Shown here: positions 56,943-64,000 of the stretch, piece after piece
How the letters are laid out: every line of letters starts with the position of its first letter
Position numbering within the stretch: position 1 is the first letter of the stretch
DNA from: Cryptomeria japonica
Taxonomy: Eukaryota; Streptophyta; Pinopsida; Cupressales; Cupressaceae
NCBI RefSeq assembly: GCF_030272615.1
Contig: NC_081413.1
Location: 145,054,476-145,118,475, forward strand
DNA length: 64,000 bases
Direction: 5' to 3'
Made by a program: the position numbers and the translations under genes
Notes under the pieces: model-generated
What the model was told of the DNA's origin: nothing
Databases searched by the model: none
What the model saw: only the letters and a program-made list of their open reading frames with translations

Positions 56943-59824
56943 TTAGAATCTCTTAGCCTTCTCATTATCATTCCTATTCAGTCTATCATGCAAATCATCT
57001 ATAGACCGGTTAAAGGCATGAATGGAGTCCTGGAGTGGTACATATGCCTTGCATAACTTTTTTATTTCCTTCTCAGTTTCAGCTTGACTCTTAGAAATAT
57101 CAAAATAAAAGAAAGTAACATTGGAGGTAGAGGCAGAATACTTCCCTCTAGATTCAATAGCTTTCTTCAATAGACTTCCATTGTGAGATAAAGCCATTTT
57201 GCCACTTTCAATGTTCTTAGCTAGTTTATCTCCATATTTCTTCTTGTGGCTCTTCTCAGTAGACATCTGAGCAGCATCTTCAAGCAATTTGATTTGATCA
57301 GATGCATCTACAACTAACTGACCAAGTTTTCTAATGGGAGTGGGAAGATGTGCAACAGTTGTTTCCGGTAGTAAACCAGACAAAATTTCTATTGCAATTT
57401 GAATTGTCTCTGCTTCAATCCTTTTCTATTTTGGTCACTTCTTGTGTGCTCGAGATTGCATAACATTAGAAATCTTCATCATTTTTTATGCACTCAAGGT
57501 TTTCATGTCAATAGGTCCTGAGATACTTAAAGAATCTTCATCATCATCATCAATTAGTTTCTGCTTCGCCGATTCAAGGGGTACATTCTTAATGATGTCT
57601 CTTTCTGTGTTCTTCTCTGTTGTATCTTCAGTTAGCTGAGTGACAACTTCCTCAGTAGACTCCTTTTTAGTAGTCTCAATGACCAGTGGAGATTGGGGTT
57701 TCTCCAGTTGTTCTTTTCCCGGTTCATTATCCACTATCAGTTGAATGCTCAGTTGTTCAACTAATGTAACCTGTACTTTAGTGATTGTAGGAGGATCCAT
57801 ATCTGGTGTAGTAATGTCTCCAGATAGGTCTACTATGTCATGAACATCTTCATCAACAATAATAATGGAATCATCCTTCTTCTTGGTTGGATAGACTATG
57901 TCATCTTGAATAATTTCCTCTTCATCCATTTCCGGTCGAGGAACCTCATGTGTAGTATTATCCTTATTACTAGAGTGGATAACTTCTTCCCTCTTTTTAA
58001 TTATACAGGCTAGTTGATGTGTCTCAGACTCAACAACTGACCTTTTTGCATTAATAAGCTTCAATCTTCTCACTTTAAAATCAAAATATGCTTTGTATTG
58101 CTTAATTAGAGCACTAATTCCATCTAAGGATAGATTGAGAAAATACTGTACAAATATTTCATCAAAAAACTTCTTTTCCAATTGAATTGCTTCCTCCCAT
58201 TTATCTAACAAAGTATTATACAAAGAGATTGAAATATATTTCTCCAAATCATGTGGAAATCTATTGTCATGACCCAAATAAGTTATTACCTATTGGATTA
58301 CTTGCTTCTGCTCATCTTCAGTGAAAGAATCATAATGTTCTTTAACATTGTCAAACCTGTTTCTTCCTAATGACTTCATTTTCCTCTCAAAGACTATGTT
58401 GGGTTTGTAGGTATCAATATCTATAGGTTTAGCTTCTTTTGGCACTACCTTTACCTTCTTAGGTGTTTTGCCGGTTGCTTTTTCCTTCTTTCTTTCTTCT
58501 TCAGAATCTGTACCCTCAGACTCTGGTTGCAAAATCAGTTTCCTATTTCTCTTCTTTGGTGCATTCTCCTTCTTTTCATATACTTTAGGTGTTGGTTCCT
58601 TCTTGGTTAGGACACTCCAAGTCACCCTTGTGGTCTTTTTCACATGAGATTTTTCATCAGATTTCTTTTTCTTTCTTTTCACTTTAGCTACAGGTGCAAT
58701 ACCGGTTTCAGTTGGTGCAACTTGGACTGCCACAATGTCTAATTTTGCCTTCTTTTTATCTTTAGGCGATGCTAACAGGGTATTAGCATAGCCGACTAGT
58801 AAATCATGATTAACCTCATAGCTCATATCATCCATCTCTTCCTCTCTAGGTTCAATTTGCTTGCATCAAGCAGAAGTCAGTGGTAACCGTGAAGATTGTC
58901 TTTTTAAAAGTGTTTTACCACATCTTCAGGTAACCTCATTCTCATGCTCATATTTTTCTAAAATTCATTAAAATATTTGTTCACGACAGCTAGAAAAGTA
59001 TTCTTCACAACCTTAATGATGTTCTTGATTTGTGCATTGACTAGTTGTTCCTTGGACCATTCAATATCTCCAATACCTGGTAGGAAGTTCTGAAAATAGA
59101 AAAATAACCGGCTAATAGCCGACCATATTTGAAATTTTGTGTATTGTCCTTCTTAATGGATTTCAAATTTTGAAATAATTGGTCTCTGATAGCTTCACAA
59201 ATATCATAGTCTACATTATCAACAATCATTATATGTGCTGTATGAATTGTTGTAGATGGAACACTGTTAAGTCTACTAGAGTAGAACACCCAGTAGCCTA
59301 TCACCATTGCTGCAAGTTTCACCACAGGGTCTCTAATAGTTTTGATAGAGAAAGCATGCTTATTAGATGTAGAACTGGTTAGCTTGAAGAAAGTGTCCTT
59401 TGAAATCCTTCTTAACACAATAATTTCACTGGTTGAGCAATAACCCATTATAGCTCTAATAGCCTCCTTAGTTATTGTATGGGTCCATTCCAAATACATA
59501 TTCTCTCTATGGAATCAACTCAAGATGATTCTTATGTGTTCATTCTCATAATCTTTAAGAAAATATGTGGCATTATGAAACCCTAGCATATTTTTCTTCA
59601 ATTTTTCCATTCTTATCACAAAGTGATTTCACCTGAGTATAGATGTGTAGAGTTCCTAAATCTTCTATTTTGCAATCTATATAGCTGGACAAGTCACCTT
59701 TGACCACAACACCACTTGAGACTTGTGATAATGCATTATAAGATGTAATTTCATCTGCCTTTAGAGCTTCCTTAGGCTCAGAAGTGGTCATCAACCTCTC
59801 TACAAGTTTAGAAGTAGATGCCAT
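56943..59824 (-). pseudogene. L accessory frame (about 960 codons)
   Basis: Function unknown. Pieces 59573-59920 (a MASTSKLVERL start at 59824 is preferred over MGVHLN at 59920), 59041-59499, then 58290-58835, 57486-58277 and 56943-57383, the last three in one frame. Two frame changes and several stops. The N-terminal globular half includes DYDICEAIRDQL and KYGRLLAGYFSIF. Then follows a Lys-rich linker (KRKKKKSDEKSH) and an acidic/Thr-rich and coiled-coil-like C-terminal half. No catalytic motif seen. By position (after gag, before the 3' LTR) it compares with the extra or env-like frame of Sireviruses. Its plan resembles the G2 LTR frame. Confidence 0.7.
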
Positions 59825-60318
59825 TCTAGATAAACAAGTTTCGGAGCGGTATACAAAGAAATACCTTGTATCTTGCACGCTGCTCCATTTTCTGGTTGAA
59901 ATGTTCAAATGCACACCCATTTGCCTCTCTACAACTTTTGATTCAGCTTGATTTCTCTAAACACAAAGCAATTCGCTAATTTACACCAAGACAATCTTGT
60001 TCTACTCTACAATCGCTTCAAATTTTTGTTTCGAAAGAGTTAGGGTAAAAATGATAAGGTAGAACTTGTTTTTATCCTCTTTACCAACGGTAATAAATGC
60101 TTGCACTTTAGGTTATGAGCCCTAATTTTTATTTACCACTTAAGTGAAATACTAGTTGATAACACGTTAATCAAAAAGTTACAAAAAAAATTATAATTCA
60201 AAAATTCTTTCCCGCTCATTTTACAAGGGGCCTAGAGATGTTTTACCATTATGCTCCCCTTAGCCATGTTAAACAGGCTTAAGTCACCAGATGATCTCTA
60301 GGGTCTTGCATTTCCTCT
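59825..60318 (-). other. L spacer between Gag and accessory frame
   Basis: No coding frame apart from a possible N-terminal extension to 59920. AT-rich with stops in all frames. This is where protease, integrase and RT would be expected in an autonomous element. Confidence 0.55.
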
Positions 60319-60942
60319 TCATGTTCTTTTTATGCAGTTCATAGCCACATGACCAAAGTTATTACAAAAGGTGCAAACAACATTTATTTCCTCTTCCATT
60401 TCGAATGGACTAAACCAGTTGCCATAGGATCTTTGCCAGTTCCGATTTACCCAGTTATCAAAATTCCTTATCCAGTCACCATTTGTTCTAGGATGCATGT
60501 GTGGTACAATATTTTTTGATCCATATTTGCACTCAATATGTCTATGCCCATACATTCCACATGTGTAGCAATGACCTCCAAACTTTCTAGACACATACCT
60601 AGCATTAGTATTGTAATTTGCATTTCTGTTAGGTTTGTTTCTACAAACATTTGCAGTATGACCAGGCTTGTGACAAACAAAGAAAATAGGTTTAAAAACC
60701 TTCTTACCGGTAGTCTTATTGACTTTAGAAGCAATTTTGTTCTTTGTACCGAAGGATTCACCTTTTTCAGTTGTATGAAAACCATGTCTAGAGATATCAC
60801 CCTTCATTCTCTGTGATTGAATTTGTTCTTCCAGCATCGTAGAACTTTTGATGAACTTCTCCAGTTTCTCATTGGCTTCAGTAAGATTTTTGACAAGATC
60901 TGCATTATGCTTAGACATGTTATCTTTCAGACACGATGCCAA
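60319..60942 (-). pseudogene. L Gag with zinc knuckles
   Basis: 207-aa frame. A coiled-coil-like start (NLTEANEKLEKFIKSSTMLE) is followed by three knuckles: FVCHKPGHTANVC (the first Cys of CX2C is Phe), CYTCGMYGHRHIEC and CTFCNNFGHVAMNC. Ends NCIKRT. Multiple knuckles with Arg/Asn-rich spacers are typical of Sirevirus Gag. The N-terminal capsid part is missing, cut near 60995 by C3, and should continue beyond the right edge. Confidence 0.8.
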
Positions 60943-60995
60943 CTCAAGGTCTAGCTTTAGGTTCTCCTTTTATTATGTTTCAACAATCAAATCCT

Positions 60996-62462
60996 TGATG
61001 AATAATGATGAACATTAAATACCCAATAGGTACTGAGAGGGGGGGTGAATCAGTACACACAAAAACTTCTTCAACAACTTAAACTGCAAAGACTGCACTA
61101 ATTGGCAAATAGTATCACCGATCTAAATCAAGGAAATACCGGTAAAACATAGTATGACTGTGAAAGACATAAAATGGTAACACTTAGATCTTCACAAAAC
61201 CTAATATCTCATTTCCACTTCACCCATATGCATAAACAGGTAATACATCAGAAACATAATGACCACTGGATCAACTTGCATTACCGCTTAACAAAAAACA
61301 CTAAAACATCACATGAAAAAGAATCACACATAACACAATGATTTTTCACGTGCCGAACTAGGAAAAACCACGGTGGGGATGAATACCCACAAGTTATTCT
61401 TGAACTCTTCTGAAGTCCACTCTATTAGGAGCCTAGTTCGGTTAAAGACTTTACAACAGGTTCTGCTAGGAACCGATCCTGCTAGGGGTCACCCAGTTAA
61501 GGGATGGCTAAATACCTGGTTAGAGGTTAAAACGCTATTAAAGGTTACCTTATTAGAGGATTTAAAGAGCTCAATAATTTTGAGTCACCTTATTAAAGGA
61601 TTTACAAAAAGCCTCTTAAAGCTACCTGGTAAAGGGATTTTCCAATTGCTGAAATGGTTAGAAGTCAACAGGTAATACACTGATCTGATAACAACACTTA
61701 ATGCCAAGGCAGATCCGCTTCAGTTCCTTTATATCTACAATCACACTCTATAAATCTCTACTCACTGCACCGGTCTGGCAAGAATCACTTCACACACATT
61801 CATTTTCCAACAACTTCAAATGAGAATTACCATCGACCTTATAGACAACAATTAGGTCGGTAGCCAAAACCCTTAAACCCTAAGCATCTAGGTTAACAAT
61901 ACAGTCGGTCCAATCTTTGCCATTTAAACACATTACATAGGGTAAAACAATCTTGAACAAATCTCAAGACATTCTACATCATTCATTCTTTGCCGCTTCT
62001 AGAAGCTGATAACCCATCACGTGTTCTCCACCATTTACTAAGATTTTGCATATTCCCGATGTGGATAGAATTAATCTTCTTCATGCAAGATCCTCAAGGA
62101 GATTCTTCATGCGCACAAGGCTGATGTGGCAACATGATCTGATCTTCATTTTAATGCTAACTCATCATAGGATGTCGTCAGTCAAATCACATAGACTTGG
62201 AATACATCAACCAGAAACCTTTAAGTCAAGACTACCAACCAGTAGTCATATCAAATGAAACCCTAATATAAACTTTTCATATACCGGTTCACATTCCAAC
62301 ATACCGGTTCACCTTTTCACATATATCAATTCACATCATACCATCATACTAGTTCTCTTTCTAGTTTGCTTTCTTCAATATATCGGTTCATACTTCAACA
62401 TATTGACATCAATGACAACATACAATATCATCATGTCATCAAACTCTGCACATATGCCAATA
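60996..62462 (-). repeat. 3' LTR of C3
   Basis: About 1,467 bp, on plus from tgatgaataatgatg to atatgccaata (CA mutated to TA). Aligns with the H LTR. Holds the G-run actgagagggggggtgaatc (61034-61053) and aaaaaccacggtgggg (61363-61378). The 100-aa frame at 61373-61675 is not supported as a gene. Confidence 0.75.
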
Positions 62463-62710
62463 ATCTCCCCCTTTGGCATTGATGGCAATACACAAAGATA
62501 TCTCTATATCTTCTTCCATATAATATGTCTTCAAAACTATAGATATCTTCTTTGTTTCACATCTTCTCCCCCTTTGATAACAATACCAAAGTGGAGGCAC
62601 AAACATCCATGTTCCAATATCCTCCTCCCCCCGAGGAGTAGCATCCTTGAACACACCAATCCTAAAAAGATTTTACAATGCAATACTTGACTAATGTGGA
62701 GCACATACCT
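62463..62710 (-). other. C3 polypurine-tract region
   Basis: Plus-strand atctccccctttggcatt (62463), cttctccccctttgat (62564) and cctcctccccccgagg (62621): three purine tracts on the element strand. No gene seen. Confidence 0.6.
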
Positions 62711-64000
62711 TTAGTTCACCTCTTGAAGGGGTAGCACCCCTAATTCACCTCTTAAATAGGTAAATGTAGCCTTCGGTAGAGGCTTGGTGAATATATCTGC
62801 TAACTACTCCTTACTTGAAATATGTTCCAATACAACCTCTTTGTTCTGAACTTTCTCCCTCAAGAAATGATACTTGAGCTCAAAGTGCTTGGTTCAAGCA
62901 TGCAATACCGAATTCTTGGAAATATTAATTGCACTTGTGTTGTCACAAAATATACTCACCAGTTCAGATACAGGGACTTTGAAACCACTTAATACATACT
63001 TCATCCAATTTGTCTGAGTGCAGTTCATAAATGCTACTACATATTCTGCTTATGTTGTAGACTGAGAGATACAACTCTACTTCTTGCTCATCCATGAGAC
63101 TAGTCTACCATCAAGAAAGAATGCACCACCAGTTGTTCTCTTCTGGTCATCCACATTACCAGCCCAATCGAAATCTATAAATACTTTGAGATTGAAATTA
63201 TTACAGTATGGATACCATAATCCATAATCTATAGTTCCCTTCAAATATCTAAGAATCTGCTTGACTGCTACCAAGTGGGATTCTCTTGGACTTTTTTGGA
63301 AACATGCAGCAATGCCCACTGTATGTGCAATGTCCAGTTTTCTATGTACTACATAGTGCAACTTACCAATCATTGACTAGTATTCCTTCTCATTCACCAA
63401 TGTTGAGTCATCTTCTTTTGACATTTTACAACCGATCATCATTGGTGTACCAACCAGTTTGCTGTCTTCCATGCCAAAGGTCTTCAACACCTCTTTGACA
63501 TACTTGGACTAAGTGATAAAGATACCATCTTTCATTTGTTGAATCTGTAGTCCAATGAAGAACTTAATCTCTCTGATTAGTGACATCTTAAATTCCTTCT
63601 TCATCTCATCTGCAAATGCATAGTTCATCTTGTCATCTCCACCAAAAATTATGTCATAAACAAACACTTCACAAATCAAAATCTGATCTCCTTCTAACTT
63701 CAGATAGACATTTCTATCTTCACTTGATCTTTCAAATCCAATCTTCACAAGATGGGAGTGTAAATGTTCATATCATACTCTAGGTGCTTGCTTCAATCCA
63801 TACAAGGCTTTATGTAGCCTACACACCATATCACTATCTTTTGATAGGGCAAAACCATCTGGTTTCTCTATATACACTTCCTCTTCAAGTATTCCATTTA
63901 GGAATGTAGATTTCACATCCATCTAATATACTTTGAATCCCTTGAAGGCTTCATATGCAAGAAGCATTCTAACTCCTTCTAATCTAGCTACTAGAGCAAA
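62711..64000 (-). pseudogene. C3 pol: RNase H and reverse transcriptase (partial)
   Basis: Ends GVLPLQEVN and TAA at 62711. The RNase H part is 63077-63373 (FIDFDWAGNVDDQKRTTGGAFF). The RT part is 63509-63748, with catalytic FVYDIIFGG where FVDDIIFGG is normal, so one Asp is lost. The upstream RT reads [23 protein letters not shown] and MDVKSTFLNG to the window edge. Stops at about 63505, 63375 and 63073. Confidence 0.87.

Larger units (their letters stand above)
55309..64000 (-). mobile_element. L: Copia-like element with Gag and accessory frame, no pol seen
   Basis: Minus-strand element inserted in the G3 LTR. The 3' LTR is 55309-56419, then come purine tracts, a long accessory frame (56943-59824), a spacer, and Gag (60319-60942), which C3 interrupts. 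The left target site would be ctttg (55304-55308). The right end is outside the window. No RT or integrase motif lies between Gag and the accessory frame. It could be a non-autonomous derivative or a Sirevirus with pol deleted. Confidence 0.7.
60996..64000 (-). mobile_element. C3: Copia retrotransposon, 3' half
   Basis: Same family as H. The 3' LTR (60996-62462), purine tracts and pol from the end back into RT are present, and the rest lies beyond 64000. Left target site would be atcct (60991-60995), unverified. Inserted in the gag of L. Confidence 0.8.

Noticed and set aside
61373-61675. 100-aa frame in the C3 LTR
   Set aside because: Composed of the repetitive 'ttagagg...acctggttaa' type LTR sequence seen also in H. 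No homologous open frame in the H LTR.

Overview
The window is plant nuclear DNA made almost entirely of nested LTR retrotransposons. I see no host gene, rRNA, tRNA or CRISPR array. The density of Copia and chromovirus/Tat-like Gypsy elements, most broken by stop codons, points to intergenic DNA of a large-genome seed plant. A gymnosperm is my guess, but nothing here fixes the species.

Left part (1-21,045): one old minus-strand Copia element, called H, is the substrate. It lies in five pieces because four elements inserted into it: E1 (2932-9590, plus, TSD ttatg), E2 (10712-17429, minus, TSD ttctc), and two solo LTRs, S1 (17485-18643, TSD atttg/atctg) and S2 (19701-20981, TSD gtcat). H reads coherently as gag-PR-IN-RT-RNaseH once the inserts are set aside. 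Its 5' end is lost at a junction near 21,045.

Middle part (21,071-55,308): a plus-strand Gypsy element, G3, is split in its integrase by G1 (26929-54002, TSD atagt), a minus-strand chromovirus with a chromodomain. G1 is split in its RNase H by G2 (30325-49522, TSD aggac), a 19.2-kb minus-strand Gypsy element. G2 is the most interesting object. Its LTRs are about 6.01 kb each, and each carries a sense-oriented ~1,200-codon reading frame unrelated to gag or pol, with a TATA box about 200 bp upstream. G2 and G3 are related. Both place an archaeal-type RNase H between protease and RT, and both have a native RNase H that lacks catalytic Asp residues.

Right part (55,309-64,000): a minus-strand Copia element, L, lies in the 3' LTR of G3. 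L has a Gag with CCHC knuckles and a ~960-codon accessory frame, but no pol is visible. A further Copia element, C3 (from 60996, same family as H), interrupts it and runs off the window.

Nesting gives the relative ages: H is older than E1, E2, S1 and S2; G3 is older than G1, which is older than G2; G3 is older than L, which is probably older than C3. Most coding regions are pseudogenes with few frameshifts and many in-frame stops, many of them CAG/CAA-to-TAG/TAA, as expected from cytosine deamination in silenced, methylated repeats.
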